DNA of 64,000 bases from the NCBI GenBank assembly GCA_947259095.1, contig CAMYLA010000001.1:65151-129150 (forward strand), given 5' to 3'. A model generated the notes under the pieces. The model was not told the origin of the DNA, did not search any database, and saw nothing but the letters and a program-made list of their open reading frames with translations. The position numbers and the translations under genes were made by a program. The stretch is from an uncultured Acidimicrobiaceae bacterium (GTDB lineage Bacteria; Actinomycetota; Acidimicrobiia; Acidimicrobiales; SZUA-35). Below, piece after piece: positions 27,430-36,280 of the stretch. The stretch's first letter is position 1. Each line of letters opens with the position of its first letter.

Positions 27430-28781
27430 GTCCGAATCCCGTCGTTTGACCGGCCGACCGATGGGTCAACGGCATCGTCCGCCGGTGGATCGACCAGTCG
27501 CAGCTGGGGTCGTTGCCCCGGCAGCCAGGCATCGAGCGATGCCTCCATCCGGTCCAACACGTGCCGGAGCCGGTACCGCTGGAGCACGTAGTCCCGCCCA
27601 CCACCGGCAAGCGCCCGAGCTGCCTCCGGCTCGTCGGTCACGAAGTCGAGGCATTGGACCAGCTCGGCCTCGCCGTCGTAGGTCAGACCAGCAGCGGAGT
27701 TGGCGAGATGCCAGGCCACGACGTCGCTGGCCCGATTGGCGATCACCGGTGTGCCGGCCAGCAGCGCCTCCAGAACCGTGCGTGAGAACGACTCCATGGC
27801 GCTCGGTTGGAGGTAGGCGACCGCCCCGGCCATGGCATCGTCCCGCCGCCGCTCCGAGAGCAGGCCGACGTCGACGGTGTGGCGTTCGGTGCCGGGCGGC
27901 GCAACCACCGACCCGACACCGGAGGTCACCAGCGTCAGTGCCGGCTTGCCCCGCCGGCCGCGACGTCCCCGGTGATAGCGGGCGAAACCGAGCAGCAGGT
28001 CATCCCAGCCCTTCCCCCATTCCCGTCGGCCGCCGAAGTACACATAGGGCCCTTCGATGCCGTGCTCGGAGCGAAAACCGTCCGGGTCGTAGCCGTCCGG
28101 CACCTCGACCGACGCCCCGACGATGGTCTGTCTGGCCGGCAGGCTGTAGAGCCGTTCCGCCAGCCGCCGCTCCGGCTCGGTGAGGAACCACAGGCCGTGC
28201 ACCCCTTCGATCATCGACCGGAACAGCTCGAGGTAGGCCGGGGGCTCATCGTGCAGGCAGGGCATGATGATCGACCGTTCGGGGTGGATCCGGCTCACGG
28301 CGAAGGTGGTCCAGAACATGTAGGGAGCGAAGACCAGAGCCCGGTAGTGGTGCCCGTTGTCGAAGACGTGATCCCACAGTCCGCTACACCGCAGGCTGTC
28401 GTTCATCCACAGCTGCTGGTCCTGGATCGAGACCCGCTCGCCGGCCAGGATGCGATCCCCGATCCGGTCCCTGGCCGTACCCGGCGTGTCCCGTTCGGTC
28501 TCGAACCGGCGGATGACCAGCCGTCGGCTGCCCGGTTTCTCCTCGTTGAAGGCCCCGCTCGGGTACTCGTTGGCCCAGGTGAAGTGGTCCTTGGCGCAGG
28601 TGGTGAGGATCTCCACGTTGTGGCCCCGCTCGGCCAGGCCCCTGGCCACGTCGGCCAGGACGGCCTCGGCCCCGCCAATGACCTCCCGACCGAATCGAGG
28701 GGGTACAAAGGCGATGGTGTCTGGCCGAATGGGATGGGCTCGCAGCCCTCGATGGGATCGCAAGCCGCTATCCGACGTCAC
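27426..28781 (-). CDS. GT4-family glycosyltransferase
   Basis: About 451 residues. FVPPRFGREVIGGAEAVLAD marks the start of the GT-B fold. YVYFGGRREWGKGWDDLLLG, VAYLQPSAMESFSRTVLEAL and LAGTPVIANRASDVVAWHL form the donor half. Start is uncertain: GTG codons at 28781 and 28790 both overlap the end of the upstream epimerase/reductase gene; frame remains open to 28895 but that part is antisense-like. Its stop overlaps the next GT4 start by four bases. Presumed to add a sugar during assembly of the exported glycan. Confidence 0.82.
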   Translation of the reverse strand: MTSDSGLRSHRGLRAHPIRPDTIAFVPPRFGREVIGGAEAVLADVARGLAERGHNVEILTTCAKDHFTWANEYPSGAFNEEKPGSRRLVIRRFETERDTPGTARDRIGDRILAGERVSIQDQQLWMNDSLRCSGLWDHVFDNGHHYRALVFAPYMFWTTFAVSRIHPERSIIMPCLHDEPPAYLELFRSMIEGVHGLWFLTEPERRLAERLYSLPARQTIVGASVEVPDGYDPDGFRSEHGIEGPYVYFGGRREWGKGWDDLLLGFARYHRGRRGRRGKPALTLVTSGVGSVVAPPGTERHTVDVGLLSERRRDDAMAGAVAYLQPSAMESFSRTVLEALLAGTPVIANRASDVVAWHLANSAAGLTYDGEAELVQCLDFVTDEPEAARALAGGGRDYVLQRYRLRHVLDRMEASLDAWLPGQRPQLRLVDPPADDAVDPSVGRSNDGIRT

Positions 28782-29877
28782 TGAGCTCACCGTCGAGGCG
28801 GACCTGGAGGCGAGGATCGGTGGCGGCACCGGGGGCCGAGGTGGCGTCGATCGCCTCCCGGTACCAGTCGTAGGTCGATGCGATGCCGTCGGCAAGGTCG
28901 ATGCGGGCCCGCCAACCGAGGCGGTTGATCATCGTGACGTCGAGGACCCGCCGAGGCATGCCGTCGGGTTTGGTGGTGTCGAAGATCATGTCCGCCTCCG
29001 GGTGGACCACGTCGCGGATGGCGGCCGCCAGATCCCCGATGGAGTGGTCGACACCGGTGCCGACGTTGATGTGGCCCTCACCCTCGAAGTGATCCATCAG
29101 GAACAGGCAGGCATCGGCCAGGTCATCGACATGGAGAAACTCCCGCCTGGCCTTGCCGGTACCCCAGATCTCGACCCCGGTCTCGCCTCGGATTTTCGCC
29201 TCGTGGAACTTCCGCATCAGGGCCGGCAACACGTGACTTTGGCGGAGATCGAAGTTGTCGTTCGGGCCGTAGAGGTTGGTCGGCATGGCGGTGATGAAGT
29301 TGCAGCCGTACTGCTTGCGGTAGAACTGGCACAGCCGGATACCGGCGATCTTGGCCAGGGAGTACCCCTCGTTTGTCGGCTCCAGGGGTCCGGTCAACAG
29401 GGCCGCTTCCGGTATCGGTTGGGGGCTGAGCCTTGGGTAGACACAGGCGCTGCCCAGGTACAGCAGCTTTCGAACCTCGAATCGGCGGGCCGCCTCGATG
29501 ACCGTGGCGTGGATCATCATGTTGTCGTAGAGGAACTCGGCCTGCCGGGTTGAGTTGGCCATGATCCCGCCGACGGTGCCGGCGACCAGGTAGACGTGGT
29601 CCGGCCGGTTGGCGTCGAACCACCGGGCTACCGCCGACTGGTCCCGGAGGTCGAGATCCCGGCGGGGGACGGTCAACACGTTGGTGAATCCCTCGGCCGC
29701 CAACCGTCGGCAGATGGCCGAGCCGACGAGGCCCCGATGGCCGGCGACGAAGATCGATGCGTTGAGGTCCTCCACCGCCCCATCGGCCGGCCGGTCGCCT
29801 GGTTGCCGACGGCTGATGGTCGATCCCGGTTGGCCACCTCCGACGGTGGCGGGATCCTTCGATGGTGGCGGGCTCAT
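28768..29877 (-). CDS. fcl: GDP-L-fucose synthase-like NDP-sugar epimerase/reductase
   Basis: SDR enzyme of 369 residues, most like GDP-4-keto-6-deoxymannose 3,5-epimerase/4-reductase (WcaG). FVAGHRGLVGSAICRRL binds NADPH. GSACVYPRLSPQPIPEAAL and PLEPTNEGYSLAKIAG (Tyr/Lys pair) are hallmarks, and PTNLYGPNDNFDL follows. A 40-residue disordered leader precedes the fold. Gmd, which would supply its usual substrate, is not in the window, so the product could be fucose or a related 6-deoxysugar. The ATG at 29877 follows AGGAGG by seven bases, one of the clearest ribosome sites here. A CATGGTGGT direct repeat (29940-29960) lies upstream. Confidence 0.85.
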   Translation of the reverse strand: MSPPPSKDPATVGGGQPGSTISRRQPGDRPADGAVEDLNASIFVAGHRGLVGSAICRRLAAEGFTNVLTVPRRDLDLRDQSAVARWFDANRPDHVYLVAGTVGGIMANSTRQAEFLYDNMMIHATVIEAARRFEVRKLLYLGSACVYPRLSPQPIPEAALLTGPLEPTNEGYSLAKIAGIRLCQFYRKQYGCNFITAMPTNLYGPNDNFDLRQSHVLPALMRKFHEAKIRGETGVEIWGTGKARREFLHVDDLADACLFLMDHFEGEGHINVGTGVDHSIGDLAAAIRDVVHPEADMIFDTTKPDGMPRRVLDVTMINRLGWRARIDLADGIASTYDWYREAIDATSAPGAATDPRLQVRLDGELSDVG

Positions 29878-29956
29878 GGCGGTCCTCCTGATGTGGGGTC
29901 TGACGGGTCGGCGGTGGTCAGCGCCGGTGCAGCGGTGTTCATGGTGGTCATGGTGG

Positions 29957-31948
29957 TCATTGGTCGGCGCCAAGGGCGACGGCCAACTCGGCCGCCAAGG
30001 CCAGGTCGTCGATGAGCAGCAGCCGGTCCGCCGATGCCGCCAGCTCGGCCGGTCCCGGGTCCACCTCGAACACCCGCCGGTGGATGGCGACCGCCCTGGC
30101 CCGACGTGACTCGTTCGACCGGTAGAAGGCGTTGGCAACATCGGCCGGTGCGGCCCGGCCACCATCGAGCAGGCCCAGCCAGTAGGCCCGGCCCTCGGGG
30201 TCGGGATCCCGGCCCAGGATGCTCCGGTACAGTGCGGTCACGAAGCTGTCGTTGGTTCCCCCGGAGCGCTTGACGTACTCCGGCGACCCGTAGAAGAGCG
30301 TGCCGAGGTGCTCGTACTTGAGCCCCTGGGCCATGGTTGTGACCCAGTATCGCCTGCCATCCCCATCCGATGGCCTGCCCAGTGCGGCCAGGTACAGATC
30401 GTCGATCAGCTCCCCGGCAAAGTGTTCGCCATGGGCCAGTTCGTCGGTGAGCGCCAGTCGGGGGCCGGTCCGCAACGCTTCGCCCCACCGCTGCGCCTCC
30501 GCCGCGGTCGGCGCTCGACCCCGCAGCCGTTGGAAGGCGACCTCGACGAATCGGGCGATCGATGCCGGATCGCGGTCGTCGATCGCCACCCCGCCCCTGA
30601 TCAGCGGGCCGAAACCGAACCAGTTCGACTTGAGCCCGAACCGTCGACGAGCCTGATCGCCGTCGACGGTGATCGATCCCTGCTCGAAGCGGTACTGCAC
30701 CGCCACCGCCCGACCACCGTCGGCGCCGAGCCCGTTTCGTTCCACGACCCTGATCCCGGTGATCGGGCCGAGATCGTAGGCCTGTTCCAACGAGCTGAGG
30801 TCGACGGTGACCCGCCACCGGGCGTTCCGGTTTGAGGCAACCGAGTCACCGGCGTCGACGACGGCCGGGAAATCCCCGCCCGCGGTGTGGCCGCCGGTGC
30901 TGGAGGAGAATTCGGTCCTGGCCACCGCTCCCCCGGCGGTCAGCCTGACCACACCGGCGGTTGCGGCGATGGCTTCATCGGTCCGGGGGTGGGTCGAGCT
31001 CCGCAGACCGGCACCCCGAGTGGTGTAGCGGCCGTCGTAGACCTGGCAGGTCGTGGTGTCGCAGGTGTCGGCGTACCCACCATGACGGGAGTCGCCGGCC
31101 AGCACGTAGGAACGAGCCGCCACCGCCTGCGCCTGGAGGGCCGCCGCGTCCCATCCGGCGGGCACCTCGTTCGGGACGACCCCCCGCAGGTACTGCTCCA
31201 CCGAGACCACGTTGATCGTGTGCTGTCTGCCGCCGGAACTGGTGGCCCACAGCTCGCCGTCGTACCAGGTCCGGTAGGACGGACCACACACCTCGAGCAG
31301 GCCGGACTGGCCGGCGCCGCCGGCTTCGACCGCGATCCTGACCAGACTCCGTTCAACCGGCCCCTCGTCGGTCCACGGCCCGGCACACCCGGGGGCGGTC
31401 GCCACCGTCATCGACCCGCCGTCGACCGTCAACCGAACCGCCCCGGTCAGCCTCCGCAGTGTCGAACCGTCGCCGGCCATGAGGTGCATGGTGCCGCTGG
31501 CCACGGCCACCGTGGTGGGCCGGTTCCGCACCGACACCAGGTCGACCCTGACCTGCCGGGGGTCGACGACACCGGGAATCGGTGCCTGCCCGGCGGTGGT
31601 TCCGCCGTAGTAGTGGTCGAGTATCTGCGACGCCGACCAGCCGAGGTTGGTGGCATAGCCCAGCGCACCGTACTGGCCCATGCCCCGACCGTGGCCCCAG
31701 CCGCGACCCTCGATCACCACCGTGGGACGGCCGTCGGCCGCCGCCGCCCGATCGGGCAGGACGGGGCCGAGCAGGGCAGCCAGAACGATCAGTACGAGCC
31801 AGCCTCGCAACGCTCGACCACCGGCCAACCGGCCGGCCGAGCGCCCCCCGACGCCGCTGCGGTCCTTGGAGCGCGTCGGGGTTCGGCTCGTTGGCCGGGC
31901 AGGTACGGGGACGGTGGTCGATCGTCGAGCGGATGTTGTCGGGTTCAT
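29957..31948 (-). CDS. Secreted SpoIID/LytB-domain protein with C-terminal DUF4214 domains
   Basis: 663 residues. A basic leader and hydrophobic segment (48-70, ending AAAADG) look like a signal peptide. GRGWGHGRGMGQYGALGYA follows at 81-99, a SpoIID/LytB motif. The SpoIID core (about 215-290) has VVSVEQYLRGVVPNEVPAGW and LQAQAVAARSYVLA, and SSSTGGHTAG lies further on. Family members cut or bind denuded glycan strands. From about 455 on there are DUF4214 units with LFYGSPEYVKRSG and ILGRDPDPEGRAYWLGLL. The same units end the neighbouring amidase, which lies 86 bases upstream. Probably a wall enzyme anchored to or organised by the surface glycan whose genes follow. Confidence 0.82.
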   Translation of the reverse strand: MNPTTSARRSTTVPVPARPTSRTPTRSKDRSGVGGRSAGRLAGGRALRGWLVLIVLAALLGPVLPDRAAAADGRPTVVIEGRGWGHGRGMGQYGALGYATNLGWSASQILDHYYGGTTAGQAPIPGVVDPRQVRVDLVSVRNRPTTVAVASGTMHLMAGDGSTLRRLTGAVRLTVDGGSMTVATAPGCAGPWTDEGPVERSLVRIAVEAGGAGQSGLLEVCGPSYRTWYDGELWATSSGGRQHTINVVSVEQYLRGVVPNEVPAGWDAAALQAQAVAARSYVLAGDSRHGGYADTCDTTTCQVYDGRYTTRGAGLRSSTHPRTDEAIAATAGVVRLTAGGAVARTEFSSSTGGHTAGGDFPAVVDAGDSVASNRNARWRVTVDLSSLEQAYDLGPITGIRVVERNGLGADGGRAVAVQYRFEQGSITVDGDQARRRFGLKSNWFGFGPLIRGGVAIDDRDPASIARFVEVAFQRLRGRAPTAAEAQRWGEALRTGPRLALTDELAHGEHFAGELIDDLYLAALGRPSDGDGRRYWVTTMAQGLKYEHLGTLFYGSPEYVKRSGGTNDSFVTALYRSILGRDPDPEGRAYWLGLLDGGRAAPADVANAFYRSNESRRARAVAIHRRVFEVDPGPAELAASADRLLLIDDLALAAELAVALGADQ

Positions 31949-32034
31949 GAGAAAGGCATCGGTGTTTCGGGGGCTGGAAGTTGAGCGGACGGGCTGGACG
32001 GGCTGGACGGTGCTTGTCGAGGAACGAGTGGCCG

Positions 32035-34800
32035 CTAGGGCGCGGGCCCGTCGACAACGAGGCGGTAGTAGTTCGGCGACGCCGCCATCTCGGCGGCCAC
32101 CTCGGCGTCACCGGCGGCGGCCAGTCGTTCGGCCCAGGCATCGCGCTCCTCGGTGGGCAACGACTCGCCGAAGACCCGGCGAGCCAGGCGATCGGCCCGG
32201 TCACGCCGCGATTCAATGGAGGCGTAGAACCCGTTGGCGACATCGGGCGGGGACGCCGGGCCCGACGTCAGCTCCCGCACCCAGTAGGCAAGACCCTCGG
32301 GGTCCGGCGGTCGTCCAAGGAGGACGTCGTAGAGGTTGGTGACGTAGGCCTCGACCGAACCGGCCCGACCGGCGTACTCCGCCGACCCGTAGAAGTAGGT
32401 CCCGAGCTCCTGGAGGTGCAACCCGTCTTCGATCTGGGCCAGCCAGTAGGCCCGGCCCTCGGGGTCGGGTTCCCGGCCGAGGGCTTGACGATACATGTCG
32501 TCGACGACGCCGCCGGACCAGGCTTCGGAGCGGGCCAGGGTCGAGGTCAGATCCCGGCGCTTCCCACCCTGCTCGAGACCGGTCACCTCGAGATCGGTTT
32601 CGACCAGGCTCGGTTCCCGGCCGACGAACAACCGGTACACCGCATCGACGAAGCGGGCATCGTCGCCGTTGACGAACGCCGGACTGTAGACCGAACCGAC
32701 ATTGGCCAGATCGACCGCATCGCCGGTCGAGGTGCTGGTGGAGACGGGGAAGATCAGTCGGGCCCCACCGAATGGCCACAGCTGCCCCTCGGCGTCGAGG
32801 ACCCAGCCGCCGGGGCCGGCCTGGGCGGCGGCGACGGCCAGGACCGCGGCCGGCGGCTGCACCCGATGGCCGGCGTCTCCCACCACCCCGAACCCGTACA
32901 GGCGACCGCCGCTGTCGAGCACCCAGCCGCCGCCACCGGGGACGAGATCGACGTCGACGGCCGCCGCACCGGCCGACGGGCCGGCGATGGAGACCGGCGG
33001 GGCCCCACCGATGGAGAGGAGGGTCCCGTCGGCGACGAGCACGTAGCCGATGCCTGCATCGTCGATCGACGCCGCAACCGGTGCGGCGGCCGTCGACGAC
33101 GGGGCCAGATCGCCGACGCCACCGAACCCGGCCAGCCGGCCGCCGGCATCGAGGACCCAGCCGCTCTGGCCGTCGCTGCGGACGACGATGTCGACCGCTT
33201 GAGCAGCCCCGGCCGGCGGCTGGCCGATGGCCGGTGCTGCACCGAAACCGATCACCTCGCCGGACCCCTCGAGCAGGTAGCCGCCGGTGAGGTTGCCGCC
33301 GACGGCGATGACCGGCTCGGTGCCGGACAGGCCGGCCGGCGCCTGCGACCATGGCGTCGCCGATCCGGCGGGTCGGACCCCACCCCGGCGATCGGCGACG
33401 ACAAAACCCGGACCGTGGCCGTGGGCCCGCCAGTCGACGAATCGGTACGGCAGGCTCAGATCCCGGCCACCGGCCAGGCGGGCCGGCAGCTCACGAACCA
33501 GCGCCATGGCGTGTCCCCCGGGGCAGCTGGTCACGCCGAGGTCCCGGTGCCCGAGAACGGCCGGGACATGGTGCCACGAGTCGCCTGCCAGCCGCAACGG
33601 CTCGGTGTTGGATCGGTTGCGGAGCCAGGTCCGGCCGGCGGGATCCACCCCGTGGATGCCGAGCTTCCACGCCGCCAGCGACTCGACCGCAGAGGTCGCG
33701 GCGGCCGAAGGGGCGGCGGCCCGGGGGCGGGCACCCTGGTGGTGCTGGCCGAGCAGGGCCACACCGACGGTCGAGGTGTTGAACCCCCTGGCGTGGCCGC
33801 CGACGACCGAGGCCTCGATGCTGCCGGTCCTGGTCTCCCAGATACGGCCGAAGCGGTCGACGACGAAGTTGTAGCCGACATCGCACCACCCGTTGATCAC
33901 CACATGGCTGTGGTAGATGGCCCGGAGGAGATCGTCGACGTCGGACTCGGCATAGCTGTTGGTGGTGACGGTGTGATGGATGACCATCGCCCGGGTGTGA
34001 TCGGCCACGGACGGACCCTCGTCGCAGGCGGACTTCTGATAGTCCCATTCGGCCGCCGCCCACTGCTCCCGGGGGATGATGGGAGGTTGGGCGGCGGCCG
34101 AGGCCACGCCGGCGGCGACTGCGCCGGCCGGCGAGAGATCCGGTTCGATCTCGCTCGAACCGAGGAAGGTCAACTCGAACGACGCCGCCTCGCCGGCGAC
34201 GACCACGAACTCCACATCGTCGACGTCGGTACCGAGCCAGATGGGCCCGGCGGCCGGGGCCGGCTCGCCATGACCCTCATCGCCGGGCAGGGCGTCCGGG
34301 CCCTCGTCACCGTCGATGGCGATGGCCTGCCATTCACCGACACGGTCACCGCCGGTGGTCCGAACGGCCAGGCGCAGCGGACCGGTGCCATGGACGATGG
34401 CCATGGTTGCGTCGGCGGGGACCGACTGCACGGCCCCCACGGTCGCCGTGCCGGGGTCGAGATCGCGACTCTGGTCCCCCGCGGTCAGCACCCCGGGCGC
34501 TGCTCCGGCGAACCCTGGGTCCGGGACCTCCTCGCTTTCGCCGTCGGCCGGTACGGCCAGATCGGGCACATCCCAGCCAGACTCGAGCGAAACCGTCACC
34601 GTCCGGGTGGCCGGGCCGAACGGGTCGCTCGACGGTGACCCACCATCGAGTCGCCCCTCGGCGACCGGGTCGGGGCCACCGACCGGCGGCGATCGCAGGC
34701 CGCTGACCACGCCGATCCCGACCGCGAAAAAGCTGGCCCCGGCAAGGGCCAGCAAGGACGGAAGGATCCATCGGCGGCGGGATGGGGCGGCGGCGCCCAT
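32035..34800 (-). CDS. N-acetylmuramoyl-L-alanine amidase (PGRP/Amidase_2) with propeller-like repeats and DUF4214 domains
   Basis: 921 residues. An uncleaved or cleaved N-terminal hydrophobic segment (11-33) is followed by a variable acidic region. The amidase domain (about 235-420) begins PIIPREQWAAAEW. VIHHTVT and LGHRDLGVTSCPG supply the zinc ligands His, His and Cys, so it looks active. Residues about 440-680 hold five or more repeats such as WVLDAGGRLAGFGGVGD and WVLDSGGRLYGFGVVGD, likely beta-propeller blades. The last 220 residues are DUF4214 units (ALGREPDPEGRAYWLAQI, LLGRPPDPEGLAYWVREL). It would cleave peptide stems from wall glycan. First gene of the minus-strand run leading into the glycan operon. 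Confidence 0.87.
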   Translation of the reverse strand: MGAAAPSRRRWILPSLLALAGASFFAVGIGVVSGLRSPPVGGPDPVAEGRLDGGSPSSDPFGPATRTVTVSLESGWDVPDLAVPADGESEEVPDPGFAGAAPGVLTAGDQSRDLDPGTATVGAVQSVPADATMAIVHGTGPLRLAVRTTGGDRVGEWQAIAIDGDEGPDALPGDEGHGEPAPAAGPIWLGTDVDDVEFVVVAGEAASFELTFLGSSEIEPDLSPAGAVAAGVASAAAQPPIIPREQWAAAEWDYQKSACDEGPSVADHTRAMVIHHTVTTNSYAESDVDDLLRAIYHSHVVINGWCDVGYNFVVDRFGRIWETRTGSIEASVVGGHARGFNTSTVGVALLGQHHQGARPRAAAPSAAATSAVESLAAWKLGIHGVDPAGRTWLRNRSNTEPLRLAGDSWHHVPAVLGHRDLGVTSCPGGHAMALVRELPARLAGGRDLSLPYRFVDWRAHGHGPGFVVADRRGGVRPAGSATPWSQAPAGLSGTEPVIAVGGNLTGGYLLEGSGEVIGFGAAPAIGQPPAGAAQAVDIVVRSDGQSGWVLDAGGRLAGFGGVGDLAPSSTAAAPVAASIDDAGIGYVLVADGTLLSIGGAPPVSIAGPSAGAAAVDVDLVPGGGGWVLDSGGRLYGFGVVGDAGHRVQPPAAVLAVAAAQAGPGGWVLDAEGQLWPFGGARLIFPVSTSTSTGDAVDLANVGSVYSPAFVNGDDARFVDAVYRLFVGREPSLVETDLEVTGLEQGGKRRDLTSTLARSEAWSGGVVDDMYRQALGREPDPEGRAYWLAQIEDGLHLQELGTYFYGSAEYAGRAGSVEAYVTNLYDVLLGRPPDPEGLAYWVRELTSGPASPPDVANGFYASIESRRDRADRLARRVFGESLPTEERDAWAERLAAAGDAEVAAEMAASPNYYRLVVDGPAP

Positions 34801-34939
34801 CGAATTGCTGATAGTCGAAAAGTAGCCCGATATTGCGACGTTGCGACGGCAATCAGACGGTAAAACCGCCCAATTTCAGCGGGTTTTCGTGGCCATGGAT
34901 GCCGAAGCATCCGGCCGATTGTCGAGGCGTTCGAGGCTC

Positions 34940-36115
34940 CTAGGCCACCGCTGCGGTGGACATCTGGGGCTGGCAAAGCCCGTCCAACTCGGTGATCTTG
35001 ATCAGGTCGCGGTTGGCGTAGGTGACCTCGTTGTCGGGGTCGATGTTGAGTTTGTATTCCCGGAAACTCATCTCCAGCGCATCGAAGGCCAGCAACCTCC
35101 CCCGGAGCGAATCGCCCAGATCGAGCAGCACCTTGATGGCCTCCAGCGCCTGGATCGAGCCGATAATGCCCGGCAGCACACCGAGCACGCCTGCTTCGGC
35201 GCAGCTCGGGGCCAGTTCCGGCGGCGGCGGCTCGGGGAGCAGGTCGCGGTAGGTGGGGCCGGCGAGCGGGTCGAAGACCGTGATCTGCCCTTCGAAACGG
35301 AAGATCGAACCGTGGACAACCGGAATGCCGAGCTTGACCGACGCGTCGTTCAGCAGGTAGCGACTTGGGAAATTGTCCGCCCCGTCGATGACCACATCGA
35401 AGCCGGGGAGGATGTCCATGATGTTGTCGGCGCCGAGCCGGGTGTCGAACGTGATCACCTCGAGGTCGGGATTCATGGCGGTGAGTGTCTTGCGGGCCGA
35501 GTCCACCTTGCGCTCGCCGATCCGATCCAGGTTGTGCAGGATCTGGCGTTGCAGGTTCGACTCGTCGACCACGTCCATGTCGATGATGCCGATGGTGCCG
35601 ACACCGGCCGCCGCCAGATACAGGGCCGCCGGTGACCCGAGACCACCGGCGCCGAGCAGGAGCACCTTGGAGTCGAGGAGCTTGCGCTGCCCCTCCTCAC
35701 CCACCTCGGGCAACAGGATGTGGCGGCTGTACCGGTTCCGCTGATCGGCGTCCAGTGTCTTGGGGGTGACCCACGATCGACTTTCATCCTTCCAGCGGTT
35801 GAAACCCCCGTCCATCGACGCCACGTTGGTGTAGCCCAGATCGGCCAGCGTCTTGGCCGCGAACGCCGAGCGAACGCCGCCGGCGCACATGACCACCAGT
35901 TCGGTGTCCTTGTTGGGGATCCGGCTCTCGACCTGGGCCTCCAGGTTGCCCCGGACGATGAGGACGGACTCGGGAACCACCCCCTGGGCGGTCTCGTCCG
36001 GCTCCCGGACGTCGAGCAGCGTCGCCCCCTCGGCAATGGCCGCCTCCGCCCCGGCGGGGTCGGTTTCGGTGATCGCAGCCTTGGTGGCGGCCAGCATCTC
36101 TCGGAACGTCGTCAT
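34940..36115 (-). CDS. moeZ: MoeB/ThiF-type adenylyltransferase with N-terminal rhodanese domain
   Basis: Activates the C-terminus of a ubiquitin-like sulfur carrier (MoaD, ThiS or CysO type) by adenylation and supplies sulfur. 391 residues from ATG 36115, behind GGCAGG. Residues about 10-105 are a rhodanese with active-site loop MCAGGVRS. Residues 120-390 are the E1-like domain: NRYSRHILLPEVGEEGQ, LLLGAGGLGSPAALYL and SCAEAGVLGVLPGIIGSIQA. In mycobacterial MoeZ the order is reversed (E1 then rhodanese). The CxxC zinc pairs usual in MoeB appear to be missing (TYRDLLPEPPPP where one is expected). No carrier gene is adjacent. Confidence 0.87.
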   Translation of the reverse strand: MTTFREMLAATKAAITETDPAGAEAAIAEGATLLDVREPDETAQGVVPESVLIVRGNLEAQVESRIPNKDTELVVMCAGGVRSAFAAKTLADLGYTNVASMDGGFNRWKDESRSWVTPKTLDADQRNRYSRHILLPEVGEEGQRKLLDSKVLLLGAGGLGSPAALYLAAAGVGTIGIIDMDVVDESNLQRQILHNLDRIGERKVDSARKTLTAMNPDLEVITFDTRLGADNIMDILPGFDVVIDGADNFPSRYLLNDASVKLGIPVVHGSIFRFEGQITVFDPLAGPTYRDLLPEPPPPELAPSCAEAGVLGVLPGIIGSIQALEAIKVLLDLGDSLRGRLLAFDALEMSFREYKLNIDPDNEVTYANRDLIKITELDGLCQPQMSTAAVA

Positions 36116-36228
36116 CACACACCTGCCCTGACCGGGACCATGCCCGGTCGATCTCTGGTCGGCGTCGGCCGCCGGGAGCAAAACCCTACCGGTTAGGTCG
36201 ACAATTGAGCCAACCGCGGGCACCGGAC

Positions 36229-36280
36229 CGGTATTCCCTCGGCCGACCGGCAGGCCGCGGACGGTATTCCCTCAGCCGAC
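36229..36280. repeat. Imperfect 19-bp direct repeat over the sirtuin stop codon
   Basis: CGGTATTCCCTCGGCCGAC (36229-36247) recurs at 36262-36280 with one change. The period is 33 bases, and the second copy contains the sirtuin stop. It looks like a short tandem duplication. Confidence 0.85.
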
